From contig NC_035171.2 in the NCBI RefSeq assembly GCF_001659605.2, positions 11,290,614 through 11,354,613 of the forward strand: 64,000 nt of DNA, in the 5' to 3' direction. The notes beneath the pieces were generated by a model. That model had not been told where the DNA came from. It ran no database searches and saw only the letters and a list, made by a program, of their open reading frames with translations. The stretch is from Manihot esculenta. Lineage: Eukaryota > Streptophyta > Magnoliopsida > Malpighiales > Euphorbiaceae. Shown in pieces: positions 1-12,245 of this stretch (position 1 is the stretch's first letter; every line of letters starts with the position of its first letter). The translations under genes were made by a program, and so were the position numbers.

Positions 1-510
1 TCAGAGTAATATTTTAAATTTATTTATAAAGTAAATTATTATTTAGTTTTTATAAAGAAAAATGTTAAATTTTAACATGAAATATTCTTAAATATATTTA
101 TGTTATTTTATTTTTTAAATTTCATAAATATATATCAACCTATTTATTATTCATACCATCTTGTACTAAAATTATATTGATTTACTTTTTACGCGAGTCA
201 TCTTAGTTTTCCACAAACTTTTTTAAAAATAATATTTTACATTTTTAATATTTAAGTCAATAAAAAATTATTTAACAAAAAATATTTTTTTATCAAAAAA
301 AAATGTATTGTTTTCTGTATTTTAAAAATTTTATTCAAATATCAACTATATAAAATTATTAATATATTTTAATTTTTAAATTAAAATTAATTAATAAAAA
401 ATAAATTATTTTGTTATAAAATATTTGATATTTTTTAAATATAATTTTTTTTACAAATAAATAAAATTTAAATCACTAAAATAAGTATTAGTAATAATAT
501 ATGAAATGAT

Positions 511-710
511 TTATAAATATAATATTTCGAGAGAGACAAATACATGGAGAGACGAATGAAAATGATGGTGAAAGAGAGACTGAAAAAAATTATAAAAAAA
601 GAATTACGTAGACTATTATATACGTTAATAGTCATTCTCCGGACAACAATTTTAGAGATATCAGTGTAAAGACTTAATAAAATTCTAAGTCCACTATTAT
701 GATTTTTTTT
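511..710. repeat. Duplicate block 1, paired with 3184-3400
   Basis: About 200 bases containing gagagagacaaatacatgga, a short purine-rich stretch, and a tail with cttaataaaattctaagtcc. The same order of words occurs at 3184-3400 (gagagataaagtcatggaaa and cttaagaaaattctaagtct). No coding potential is evident. Confidence 0.55.
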
Positions 711-829
711 TTTTTAGCATTCTTAACTTTTGGTAATTTTTTAAAAAATTTTCATCCGAAATTATATTAATTTAATTTCTAGAATTTTTTTTTTGAAATT
801 TTAATGATATTATCAAAAAGTAAATTATT

Positions 830-1260
830 TTTTCAATGGAAATGTTAAATTTTAATATGAAAATATTTTTAAATATATTTCATTAATATATTGTTGAATT
901 TTAAAAAAAAAAGTAAATATCAATGCAAAATAAATAGTGGTACCAATTAAAATTTGGCCAGATAATGATAATTAGGAAATTTTAAATACATACGGGACTA
1001 TATTTAATATTGATTTAAGAAATTAATAAATTATTGAGATAGTTATCTGAAAATGAAATTTTGATGATTCAATCAATACGTTTAGATAGAATAAAATTCT
1101 TGAAATTTTAATAATATTATCAATTTAATTGAAAATTTTAAGGAAATACAATAAATCACTCCTCTATTATTGATTATAGTTGTTAAACATTAATGATTAA
1201 ATATTTCGGTCAATAAGTTTGAATAGAATAAAATTCTCAAATTTTTTTTGATATATAACT
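830..1260. repeat. Three-copy diverged repeat (with 2620-3000 and 4740-5240)
   Basis: All three copies contain the word order: tattgagat, gattcc/gattca, gtcaatacgtttagatagaa, aaaattcttgaaatttt, and a track ending in aataaaccact. Copies at about 830-1260, 2620-3000 and 4740-5240 are ordered in the same direction, about 1.9 kb apart. Possibly the remains of a tandem duplication or of a dispersed element. Confidence 0.55.
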
Positions 1261-2381
1261 GTGTTGGTGAAAAATTTAAGAGAAATATGACACATCGTTA
1301 AAAATATTAGTAACAACATGGTCCAAGAATAATATTTTAAATTTATTCATAAAATAAATTATTATTTAACTATTTTTAAAGTTTTATAAACGGAAATAAA
1401 ATAAGAGCATTGATCACTTAAACACTATTATAAAAGGAGGCATTCAGAGCTCAGCTAAATAATGATATACCGAAACAGAGATTACCAAAAGTAACAGTGC
1501 GATCTCGAGAATTCAACGTCACTAAAATCAAACCTTCTTTGGAGTCATATAAAAACCATCACGTAAATTAAAATTATTGAGCAAATTTCTCGTTGGAAAA
1601 GACTAGAACATGCAAAATAGAAACCATCCACAATCGACAAGGAAAATTAGAGATAGGGATTAAAAAAATTATAAATCTAATAAAACCATAAAATATAAAA
1701 AATCACCAATTATAAAATAATTCAATAAACTGCATAAGAAGTCCAAAACTTTACTGAACTCAATTCTGATGACTAATGATAATTTGCATAATATCAAAAT
1801 AAAAAAATAAAAAAAAATAAATAAATAAAAGTAGTCAATAAATCAAGTCATTTAACAACAAAGTCTAAATCATTTCAAATCTGGAATTTCAAAATGGAAG
1901 TTACTGTGGTCCATATATCACACCAAATTTCACCCCTTTCCATTTCTGTCTCTTTTATTTTCGTTTTCCAAGTCCATCTGCTATGATTTATGGTTTATGA
2001 TTTTTTTTTTCTTTTACGTTCTTAACTCCTTATGTTTTTTATGACTTTTCATATGAAATTATATTAATTTAATTTTTAAATATTCATTAGATAAACTATT
2101 TTTTTCTTAAAAAATATAGTTTTAGATTTTTTTATTGATTCCTTTCGTTTTTTTAAAAAATAATTATTGTAAAGAATCTGTAAATAGATATTAAGTTTTC
2201 ATTAATAAATTTAATTTTTAAAAAAATTAATTTTATTTTATTGTAAATTTTAAAAATAAAATTAAGCATAGAAAAATTTTGAAAATAAAAATTCATTAGG
2301 TTTTACTTTTGTTTTTCAATTTTATATATTCTAATTGTAGAAGTCCTAATAAATTAAAAAATAATAAGTTTACGAGTTTTA

Positions 2382-2640
2382 CAACTAGTAATTAACAAAA
2401 AAAAAAATAATTGTGAGATGAAAAATTTATAAAATGCTTCAATCTCACTAATAATTAATATTTTTTATACTTACAGTTATTCCATATATTATGGAACATA
2501 ATTAACTTCATTTAAATTTGGATGCAGAGATGGACTGAATTTTCTCATATGCAATTGGGTGGGCCACTTCAATTGAAGTCCATTACGAAGTTTGGCCACT
2601 AAATAGTAAATTATTATTTAATTTAGATTCATTCATAAAG
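2382..2640. repeat. Duplicate block 2, paired with 4516-4760
   Basis: A 250-base stretch beginning acaactagtaattaacaa and including ttggatgcagagatggactg and gaagtttggccact. It recurs at 4516-4760 with about 90% identity by eye, making it the best conserved of the local duplicates. A shorter diverged piece lies at 16555-16640. Confidence 0.6.
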
Positions 2641-3690
2641 TAAATTATTATTTAATTATTTTTTAAAATGAAAATGTTAAATTTGAATATTAAAATATTT
2701 TTAAATACATTTATTAATATATTTATTATATTTTTATAAAAAATAAATAAAATTATAATAAAAGTTTGGTCACGTAATGATAATTAGGAAATTTTAAATA
2801 AATAATAGATTACAGATACTGATTTATAAAATTATTAAATTATTGAGATGATTATTTAAAAAGAAATATTTAATGATTCCGGTCAATACGTTTAGATAGA
2901 CTAAAATTCTTAAAATTTTATAATATTTTTATTGTAATTAAAAATTTTGAGAGAATATAATAAACTACATATTTACCATTGACCTATATAATTGATATTA
3001 AGTCAATACAATTATTTTTTTTCTAGTGGCTTACCAAAATATCTCCTTCTAAATATCTTTAGTCGCAATATATAAAAAAAATTATTATAAAATATTTTCT
3101 TTAATTGATATTTTTTAAATATAAATTATTTTTTATAAATAAATAAAATTTAAATTACTGAAATAAGTATTAATAATAATATATAAAATAATTTATAATT
3201 ATAATATTAAGAGAGATAAAGTCATGGAAAGATGAATGGAAATGATGATAAGAGAGATTTTGAAAGAAAATTAAAAAAAAAAATCATATAAACTATTATA
3301 TATATATTAATAGTTATTTTTCGGACTACAATTTTAAAAATATTAATAGAAAATAAGTGTAAAAGACTTAAGAAAATTCTAAGTCTACTGATATTATTAT
3401 TATTATTATTATTTTTTAGCGTCTTAACTTCTTATATTTTTTTTAATAATAATTCATTTGAAATTATATTAATTTAATCCATTTTACTTCCAATACTAGA
3501 AATAAAAATAAATTTACATAACTTTTTTATTTCTCAGAATGTCCTTTAACTGTATCTATTACTTCACCACCTTAACCATATGTAAATAATAATAATAAAT
3601 AATAATATAAACTTTTCCGCTTTAACTATATGTAAATAATAATAATAAATTTTTAATAGAATCGATTGTTTTATTTTATAAAAAAAATAT

Positions 3691-3961
3691 ATTAAAACGT
3701 TTAAAAAATACATTAAAACGTTTTTGATATTTTAAAAAATTTACTAATTAGTTCTTTCGTTAATTTTAACCGTTAAGTATTATAAAAAAAAATCTAAAAT
3801 GCCCCTAATATAAAAAAATTAATTAGTATATTTTTTAAAAAATTAAAGAATCAACTAATAAATTTTTTAAAATTATAAGAACTATTTAATAAAATATTTA
3901 ATAAATAAAATTAATTAATAGTCTTATTAAAATTTTATGAATATTTTAATATATTTTTTTA
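3691..3961. mobile_element. MITE with about 40-bp terminal inverted repeats, copy 1
   Basis: The left end (attaaaacgtttttgatatt) and the right end (gaatattttaatatattt, read in reverse complement) match as imperfect inverted repeats. The interior closely resembles 18854-19122, sharing words such as ctttcgttaatttta and attaattagta. Being repeated at two unlinked places with paired ends supports a non-autonomous DNA transposon. No target duplication could be read in the AT-rich flanks, so the superfamily is not assigned. Confidence 0.5.
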
Positions 3962-6384
3962 AAATATTAACGACACCCTATTATTACATTGGAAATTAGA
4001 TCATGACTTGGGCACATTAAACCAAAGATCCCTTAAATGGATTTTGAATGTCCTTTATCATGTTTTTCCTCTCTTATTTGGAAAAAAAAAAAATCCCTTC
4101 ATTGAATAAACTACTTTTTGATAAATATATTAAAATTTTTTTTATTGATTTTGAAAAAAAAAATTAAATTTTAAAAATAAAAATTAATTAAATGTTACTT
4201 TTGTTTTTTCTATTTTATATATTCTAATTTTAAAAGTGCAAATAAATGAAAATATAAGAAGTTCACGAGTTTTAAAACTAATTAACAAGAAAAAAAAGTT
4301 TTATACTCATATATATTTTACTCTTATTCCATGTATTATAGAACATAATTAACCTCATTTAGATTAAAATTTACATACAGAGATGGTCTGAATTTTCTCA
4401 TATGGAATTGAATAGGCACGTAAAAAAGTGATTATGAATTTTGGCAATTAGGAATTTTTTTTTTTTGAAAATTTTGATGATATTACCAATTTGATTGGAA
4501 AGTTTGATAGATTACAACTAGTAATTAACAAGAAAAAAAGAAAATAATTGTGAGATGAGAAATTTATAAAATGCTTCAATTTCACTAATAATTAGTATTT
4601 TTTATAAGTTATTCCATATATTATGGAATATAATTAACCTCATTTAGATTAAGATTTGGATGCAGAGATGGACTGAATTTTTTCATCTGCAATTGGGTGA
4701 GCCACTTAAATTGAAGTTGATTATGAAGTTTGGCCACTGAATGGTAAATTATTATTTAATTATTTTTTAAAACGGAAATGTTAAATTTGAATATGAAAAT
4801 TTTTTAAATATATTTCATTAATATATTTGTTGCATTTGTTTTTTTTAAAAAATAAATATCAATGCCAAACAAATAGTGGTAGTAATTAAAGTTTGATCCT
4901 GGAATGGTAATCAGTAAATTTTGAATGCATACTGTACTGGATTTGATATTGATTTAATAAATTAATGAAATATTGAGATTATTATCTGAAAAAGAAATTT
5001 TGATGATTCCGGTCAATACATTTAGATAGAATAAAATTCTTGAAATTTTTATAATATTATCAATTTAATTGAAAATTTTGAGAAAATACAATAAACCACT
5101 CATTTATCATTGACCTATATATAATATGGTTGTTAAACATTAATGATTCATTAAAATTATTGTATGTACAGAAGACTTAAAATCCCGGTCAATAAGTTTG
5201 GATAGAATAAAATTCTAAAAACTTTGATGATATATAGCTGTTTTGAAGGAAAATTTGAGAGAAATATCACACCACTAAAAAGATAACAAGCCACTGTGTT
5301 TTGAAATTCAGACTATTGGCAATAACATGATCTCAGAGTAATATTTAAAATTTATTCATAAAGTAAATTGTTATTTAATTATTTTTGAATTTTTATAAAT
5401 GGAAATGTTAAATTTTAATATAAACTGTTTTTAAATATATTTCAGTAATATATTTATTGTATTTTTTTTAAAAATAGTAAAATATCAATACAAAACAAAT
5501 AACAATCCTAACTAAAGTATATGGACAATCATATCATATATACTCATTGTAAATTATCACATGAAAACATAAAGGTTATTTTTTTATCAATTGGTTGTAT
5601 TTCATGCCTTTATTTTATTAATAACAGAGTTCTTCTGAACATTGGAGATTTTAAATTTAACTAATAAATTTGAATATTAGTTAAAGTCAATTATTAAAAA
5701 AATAAAATATAATAAAAAAAATTAATATACCGTAAACGAAACAAAGTAAAAGCGTTATCATCCAAGCACTACTATAATGGGGAGGCGATCAGCGCTCAAC
5801 TAAAAAATAATACATGGACAGACAATTAACTTAATTAAGTTCGAGATAAAAATCGATTAATGATTTTTAACTCAATTTAAGATTAGAACTATCTAATATG
5901 GCAATCCTAAACCCTTTCTCTCAAATTTTTATTTAAAATATTAAAATTGGCAATATAATCTCTACAATTTAATATGTTTCAAATTATAAATTCAAAAAAA
6001 TAAAAATTATATAAATTTAAATTGAATTAAAATTAAGCAGAAACCATTAAAAATTTATCCACAGTTAGTTTAAAATATGAATTAATCATAAAAAAAAGTT
6101 AATTCTATAGATAGAAAAGAAAAAGAAAAGGATAGAAAGTAAGAACTTATTGATCAACTTTAAATATTTGAATATATTATTTTGCTTTAAAGGCTTATTT
6201 GATTTATTTTTTAAAATTTATTTAATCTTTTTTAAAAAATTTGATTATTTTATTTATTACTGGTTAAAAAATTAAAATCGTTTATTAATTTATTTATTGA
6301 TCTAGACTTTAAAAGTTACCTTTTGTTAAAAAAAAAAATTCAATATTTGTCATTAGGGATGTGATGGGAGACTAATAGTTATGA

Positions 6385-6838
6385 ATGAATATAAATAAGG
6401 GGAAGGAGTGGTGGATGGGAGCATCGCATTTCCAAATGGAGTTGGCTAACATAGCAAAGCGCTTATTGTTGGGTGTTGTGATTCTGTGGATTCAAATCCA
6501 TGGAAACAAAGGTTGCTTTGAAGAAGAGAGATTGGCTCTCTTAGATTTCAAGGCATTTGTTGGATCAAATGGATTCGACGCAGACTATCTTCTTCCTTCA
6601 TGGACTGATGATCCAATTAGCAATTGCTGTGAATGGGAGCGTGTCATGTGCAACTCAACCACCGATCACGTGATTGAGCTCTCACTCAACAATACACTAT
6701 AATATGATATAGAAAATTATTCATTCTATGCCGATAAAAATAGTTGGTATGTAAACTTGTCAATATTCCAGCAACTGAAAGAGTTCAAAACTCTTTATTT
6801 ATCCTATAATAATTTCGATTGTTATATTAATGACCAAG
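6385..6838 (+). pseudogene. Receptor-like protein pseudogene, exon 1 (signal peptide and LRR N-cap) with an in-frame stop
   Basis: The reading frame opens at 6385, or more likely at the ATG at 6415. It encodes a hydrophobic signal peptide (LLLGVVILWIQIH), then the N-terminal cap typical of plant leucine-rich-repeat receptors: GCFEEERLALLDFKAF, then SNCCEWERVMCNSTTDHV with its paired cysteines. A TAA at 6700-6702 interrupts it. The same frame then resumes with an LRR-like stretch (FQQLKEFKTLYLSYNNF) up to a plausible splice donor at 6839. In this family the cap precedes an extracellular LRR array, a transmembrane segment and a short cytoplasmic tail, used in defence or development. The stop and the broken exons downstream show that it cannot make a full protein. 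Confidence 0.75.
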
Positions 6839-6892
6839 GTAATATACTATGCTCTTCTATTTCTATTTTTATTTTCACCTTTGTATATTTAG

Positions 6893-7096
6893 GAATTGAT
6901 GGACTTGAAATTCAATTATTATAGTTGTGAAAAATTATTAAAACCGAAGAAGCTTGAAATTTTAGATTTTACTTGGAATAAATTCAATAATAACATCTTA
7001 TCATCATTGAGTGCTCTTGTATCACTTAAGACTTTGATTCTTGGCTACAATAAAATGAAAGGTTCTTTTTCTATACAAGATATGTTTGATCTTTAA
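6893..7096 (+). pseudogene. RLP pseudogene, LRR exon fragment
   Basis: After an acceptor (tttag at 6888-6892) one frame encodes LRR units with the consensus spacing: KKLEILDFTWNKFNNNILSS and SLKTLILGYNKMKGSF. The frame that would continue from the preceding exon hits stops at once, so the join is broken. The exon ends in IQD near 7080, where the better preserved copy at 11927-12064 has its donor. The same LRR unit, at different levels of decay, recurs at 7759, 8590, 10240 and 11927. Confidence 0.65.
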
Positions 7097-7596
7097 AAAT
7101 CATTCAATCTTAAAATCCAATTAAACTCAGTCAAGCATGCTCTCTGTTTCCAAGTTTTATTTCACATTATTTTTTTTAAATTTTTTTTCTGCTCCTACTG
7201 TAAGTGCTGTTTTTAATTATATAAGCTATAGGTAAAAAAAATTTTAAAAATAAAATAAAATAAAATTAAATGGCTATTAGTAGTCAATGATATGTTATTA
7301 TAATGAAAAAAATGGCAATAATTTTAGAACAACTAAAAGAAATATAAATAAAAATTATAAAATGAAAGGAATATATATTACATTTATATTAAAAAGTATT
7401 GACATAATTAAAAAATACATATAATTAAAAATACTCTAAAATTTCTTAAATATATTTTCTATGTAGTTATCATAAAAATAAAAGTAATTTTTGGAATTGC
7501 ATGATATATATATGTATATATATATATATATATTCAGTTTTGTTAGATTAGAATTAAATAATAAAAAATAAATTATTATGTGAAATATATAAATAA

Positions 7597-7597
7597 G

Positions 7598-7667
<70 letters not shown>
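7597..7667. repeat. (TA)n microsatellite
   Basis: An uninterrupted run of about 35 TA units. A shorter TA/TG-rich run lies nearby at 7507-7535. It sits in what was an intron of the receptor-like pseudogene and is likely to vary in length. Confidence 0.9.
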
Positions 7668-7670
<3 letters not shown>

Positions 7671-7758
7671 ACAATTAAAACAATTAGATTAAATTGTAAT
7701 TTTGATAAAAAATTTAATTTTTTTTATTACCCTTACTTAAATGCGGAATATTTTACAG

Positions 7759-8068
7759 GTTTTGATAGATTGGAGAAGTTAGACATTAGTTGGAATAGAT
7801 TCAATAAAAGCATATTATCATCATTAGGAGCTCTTACATCACTCAACACTTTAATTCTTAGTGACATGTTAGATTCAATGGATGGTTCATTTGAATAGGT
7901 AAGTTTGATTAATTTTGAATTTATTTTCCTTACATTCATTCTATTACAACATTCTGTTTCATTCTATCACAATATTCTGCAGAATTAAATAATTTGAAGA
8001 ATTTAACATTTTTAGATATAAGTGGTAATAGTTTCAATGGCATCCTATCATTTAAAGCTAAATTTTAA
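7759..8068 (+). pseudogene. RLP pseudogene, two LRR exons
   Basis: The first exon, 7759-7898, follows acceptor tttacag and encodes GFDRLEKLDISWNRFNKSIL and ALTSLNTLILS. It then runs into a stop (7896-7898) just at the donor, where the copy ending at 12064 keeps PIQG. A second exon from about 7983 follows acceptor ctgcag and encodes LNNLKNLTFLDISGNSFNGI before ending near 8060. The exon sizes and the order long-LRR then short-LRR repeat at 11927-12245. Confidence 0.65.
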
Positions 8069-8589
8069 ATCCCTTATCTTTGTATTTATAAATTGATTTT
8101 TAAAAAAAAAAATAAATGAATTTCTCAAATATTTTTATATATGATTTTACAAAATTATGTATAAACTAAAACATTTCTCTTCGTTATTATATATATTATA
8201 TATATACATAAATTCATATTTTGCATTAAAATAATATAATTAAAATCAAATTTTAAGATAAATAAATGTAAATCATAATTTTATTAAAATATTTTTGAAT
8301 AAAATAATTATTTAGCTATAAAATAACTAAAGTTTATACTTAAAAAGAAAAGTATTTTTTTTATATATAATTAAGAAATATAATCTCCAGTAACTTTTTT
8401 TTAATATCGTTCATCATTACTATTAATCTATACATTAAAATTTCAAATTAATATAAATGTATAAAGCAGACTAAATTAAGAATATTAAAATCGATAAATA
8501 TTTATTATTTATTATGTGAATTAAAAAATACACATAATTAAAAATTAAATAAAATTTTAAATATATTTTCAAAGTTTTTTCTTACTATC

Positions 8590-8805
8590 ATCGGGGGCTT
8601 TTACATCACTTAAAGACTTTGATTCTGGGCTACAATAATATGAAAGATTTTTTCCTATACAAAGTATGTTTGATCTTTAAAATCCAATTAAACTCACTCA
8701 ATCATACTCTCTGTTTTCAAGTTTTATTTTCCATTATTTTTTTAAAAATATTTTTTTTTTCTGCTCCCATTGTAAGTGCTGTTTTTAATTATATAAACTA
8801 TGGGT
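8590..8805 (+). pseudogene. RLP pseudogene, frameshifted duplicate of the exon and intron start at 7020-7230
   Basis: 8590-8660 is a frameshifted version of the LRR exon end (tcatcgggggctttt...tcacttaaagactttgatt). The next 140 bases match the intron start after 7085 in order (atgtttgatctttaaaa, aatccaattaaactca, ctgtaagtgctgtttttaa-like). Exon and intron were therefore duplicated together, about 1.57 kb apart. Confidence 0.6.
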
Positions 8806-8929
8806 AAACTTGAAGTGAAATTTTCAAATGTTTTTGATAGTTCTGCAAAAAAATATATATATATATAATTAAGTTATTTTCATATACTTTCTATTCTTTT
8901 TGGTTTATTTTTTATATCTGATAAATCTT

Positions 8930-9540
8930 TTCCTCCTCCTGATCCATGATAGATCTGACTTTCTTCTTGGTCCACCATATGGGTCCATCAAATGGGTCTC
9001 TCAATATTCTATTTGATGAAAGGACTTGCAAAATAAGGAAAAAACGGTCATGGGTCTACCAGGGATGCCCCGGTGGAGACCCTCCGACGCTTAAGTCAGA
9101 TTTTATGAATTAGAGTAGTATACTGGGTAAGGGTTGCAGAGAGAAAATAAAAATGGAGTCTAGGAAGGAGAGGAAGAAGAAGAGAGCCCCCTTTAAAAGA
9201 GAAGACCCCCAGTATATAGTGCTACCTGTCCATGTTAGTCAGGCCCGTATGTACGGACGTGTCAGACCCTTTCTTTACGCCAGACGGCCATTTAATTCTC
9301 CCTGTCACGCATGCAAACAGGGTTGGTGAGTGAATAGGCATGCTTCCCTATTGGGCCTGTGCTTGTATCTAATCCGAATTGTCCTGGGTTGCTGATTCCG
9401 GGCTTGTGAAATCGGGCCGTCTTTCAAGCGTATGGTCTGACGGGCTTTGGACTCGTGGCCTTGTTTTGGATTCGTCCTTATTCTTGGACTAGAAAAGCCA
9501 GGCGGTTATCAATATCTATTTATCCCGAATTTGTGGATTG
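8930..9540. mobile_element. GC-richer insertion, possibly a solo LTR or an LTR fragment
   Basis: This stretch stands out sharply from its AT-rich surroundings in composition. It holds segments such as ccccggtggagaccctccga and ggcccgtatgtacggacgtg and has no open reading frame of note. It looks to me like LTR sequence of a plant retrotransposon, but I could not define paired ends, a PBS or a target duplication, so class and borders are open. Confidence 0.35.
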
Positions 9541-10239
9541 ATAAAAAATTTAATATTTAATATTTACATTTTAATTCAATTCTTTTAATTTAATTTATCC
9601 GATATGATATAATTTTAATTAATCTGTAAATTTTTAAATTTGATAATCTATGTGATAATTTGATAATTTAAATGGCATGTCATGTAAATTATTATTATTA
9701 ATTTTTAATTGGCCAATTGACCGAAAAAAGTTATTAATTTGTGTTAAAAATAATATATATCAAAATAATATTATATATATGTATAATATTTATTATAATT
9801 GAATATATATAATTAAGAAATATAAGAATATATAAAGTAGATAATTATAATTTGCTATGTGAGTTTTAAAAATATACATAATTGAAAATTATATAAAAAT
9901 TTTAAATATAATTTCAATGTTTTATCAAGTAACCTTGGAATTGTATGATATAATAATGAATTTATTTTTTTAAATTAAAATTAAATAATGAAAAATAAAT
10001 TATTTTTTTGAAAAAATTTTAAAAAAATATAAATTATTTTCATAAGCAAACGAAGTTTTATTTTAATAATTATTTATTTATTTTAAATTTTAATATTTTT
10101 TTAAAATTTTAATATTATTTATTTATTTTAAATTTAAAAACAGAATTTTTGCAACTTAATTATGTGAAAGTGATTAATTAATTAATTGTGACATAAAATA
10201 ACATACAAGTTGTATGGTATACAGATTTTCAAATATTAG

Positions 10240-10350
10240 AGTAGGATTTAAGTGGCAACAAATTCAATAATAGCATTTTATCATCGTTGGCCGCTCTTCC
10301 ATCACTCAACACTTTGATTTTTAGCTATATTCCTTAATCAAGGTATATTT
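10240..10350 (+). pseudogene. RLP pseudogene, degraded LRR exon remnant
   Basis: The DNA still reads as the LRR exon unit (ggcaacaaattcaataatag, then catcactcaacactttgatt), but all three frames are interrupted. The following 10590-10860 matches intron sequence at 7240-7590 closely, so this is another duplicate of the same exon-intron unit. Confidence 0.5.
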
Positions 10351-11926
10351 GATTACTATTGAATGACCGCTATACTCTTAAATCTTATTTTCAATTTTTT
10401 AAAATTATTTTTAAAATTTATTTAATAAAATATAATCGCTTTGTATTTAAACAAATATTCCATTCGTTTCATAATTTGAAGTTATTTTACTTTTTTATAC
10501 ATATTAAAAAAATAATCATTTTTATTAATTTTCTAATTATACTATCTTAAAAATATTAAATTTTACTTTAGATGTTTTAAAAAATTTTTAAAAATAAAAT
10601 AAAATTAAATATGGTTATAATAGTCAATTTATATGTTATTATAATAAAAAAATAGTAATAATTTTAAAGCAACTAAAAGAAATATAAATAAAAATTATAA
10701 AATAAAAGGAATATATATTACATTTATATTAAAAAATATTGACATAATAAAAAATATATAATTAAAAATAATCTAGATTTTTAAAATATATTTTCTATAT
10801 ATATATATATATTCAGTGATTTTTTTAGATTATAATTAAATAATAAAAAATAATTTATTATGCGAAAGTTTTTTTAAAAAATACAAATTATTTTTTAAAA
10901 GCCCTAATTTAATAATTTTTTTATTTATTTTATACAATATGATATTTTTTTATTTATTTCCACAGATAAATAATGCCAAACACACTAATTTCTTTATTTA
11001 AAATATAAAAATTTAAAATAAATTATTTAATTCACCTCATTTTACATATGTTTATTACACTAAGACATATATAATGAATAATTTATATATATAAATACTT
11101 TAATAGAATTATTCTTACAAATTTAATGTGTAATTCATATGGGAAATAATAAAAATATTATATTTATCACTCTCTAAACATAATATATATATTAAATAAT
11201 ATAGCTGAAATTAAATTTTAAAATAAATAAAATATAAATCATAATTTTATTAAATTTTTTTATTTATATACATATATAAAGCAAGTTAAATTAAGAATAT
11301 TATATTACTTAATTGTCTTTTCATTTGTAAAGTAATTATTTTTTATGAAAAATAAGTGGAATTGTCAAATGTTTTTAATAGTTCTGCAAAATCATAATAA
11401 CTATAAAAAAATAAAAATTATTTGCTTTACATAGTTAGTTAAACCCACTCAACCATGCCCTTTATATATATAAAAATATAGAAAAATAATTTAAATTGAA
11501 TTTTTTGGATTCAACTATAAGTGAATTTATATAAAATTTTATATATTTGTATTATAAATTCACATGAAATTAAATTTATACTTTTTGCTATTTGTTTAAA
11601 ATCAAGTATCATTTTAAAGTAATGTGTAATTTGTGTTTGCATTTATAAACTAATAATTTTTATAAATTGTTATATAATTCACAAAATCAATGTTTAAATT
11701 GATATTTTTTAAATAAAATATATAGTAACAGAAATTAATATTAACATTTCAAATTAATACTGTTAGCATAAAATTTTAGTTTCTGATAATTTAGTAAATT
11801 ATCAGAAATATAAGATGAAGTATAAGTTAGTAAATTATGAAAACTAAAATTATTGGATTAACTTGTAATTTTGAGAAAACAAGTTGACTATGTTTTTTTT
11901 CTCATTATTCTTGAATGGTTTTACAG
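10351..11926. other. AT-rich former intron or spacer
   Basis: No gene seen. The first part repeats intron sequence of the LRR pseudogene (10590-10860 against 7240-7590). The rest is AT-rich with short TA runs, for example near 10797. Confidence 0.5.
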
Positions 11927-12245
11927 GTTTTGAAAGATCGGAGAAGTTAAACATTAGTTGGAATAAATTCAATGGAAGTATTTTATTATCATTGGAAGTT
12001 CTTACATCACTCAAAACTTTGATTTTTAGTGGCAATTACATGGGAGGTTCATTCCCGATCCAAGGTATATTTGATTTTTAAAATTGTTTTCTTTACGTTC
12101 ATTCTACCACAACATCCTGATAACTCCATTCTTTTTTTCTTTTCATGCTATTTGTGCATAATTAAAGAATTTGAAGAGTTTAGAATTTTTGGATATAAGT
12201 TATAACAATTTTAATTGCAACCTATCATTTAAAGTTAATTTTTAA
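11927..12245 (+). pseudogene. RLP pseudogene, best preserved LRR exon pair
   Basis: Exon 11927-12064 lies between acceptor ttacag and donor gtatat. It encodes two LRR strands: GFERSEKLNISWNKFNGSIL and LTSLKTLIFSGNYMGGSF, ending PIQG. A second exon of about 80 bases near 12165 encodes LKNLKSLEFLDISYNNFN. Splice signals and frame survive in the first exon, so this part decayed least. No continuous gene can be built with the neighbours. Confidence 0.65.

Larger units (their letters stand above)
1..1480. repeat. Diverged repeat block, recurring at 5335-5830
   Basis: The opening (tcagagtaatatt, then gtaaattattatttag) recurs at 1320-1380 and at 5334-5400. The downstream part containing aggaggcattcagagctcag near 1435 recurs as ggaggcgatcagcgctcaac near 5780. 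Copies differ by many substitutions and indels, so the duplication is old. Borders are approximate. Confidence 0.5.
1..6384. other. AT-rich spacer made of diverged duplicated blocks
   Basis: I see no coding region here. The sequence is extremely A/T-rich with many homopolymer runs. It is not random: several stretches occur two or three times within the block (separate repeat entries). The block ends at the decayed receptor-like-protein locus, so it may be the duplicated upstream sequence of a former tandem gene cluster. That link is inference; no promoter element was identified. Confidence 0.6.
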
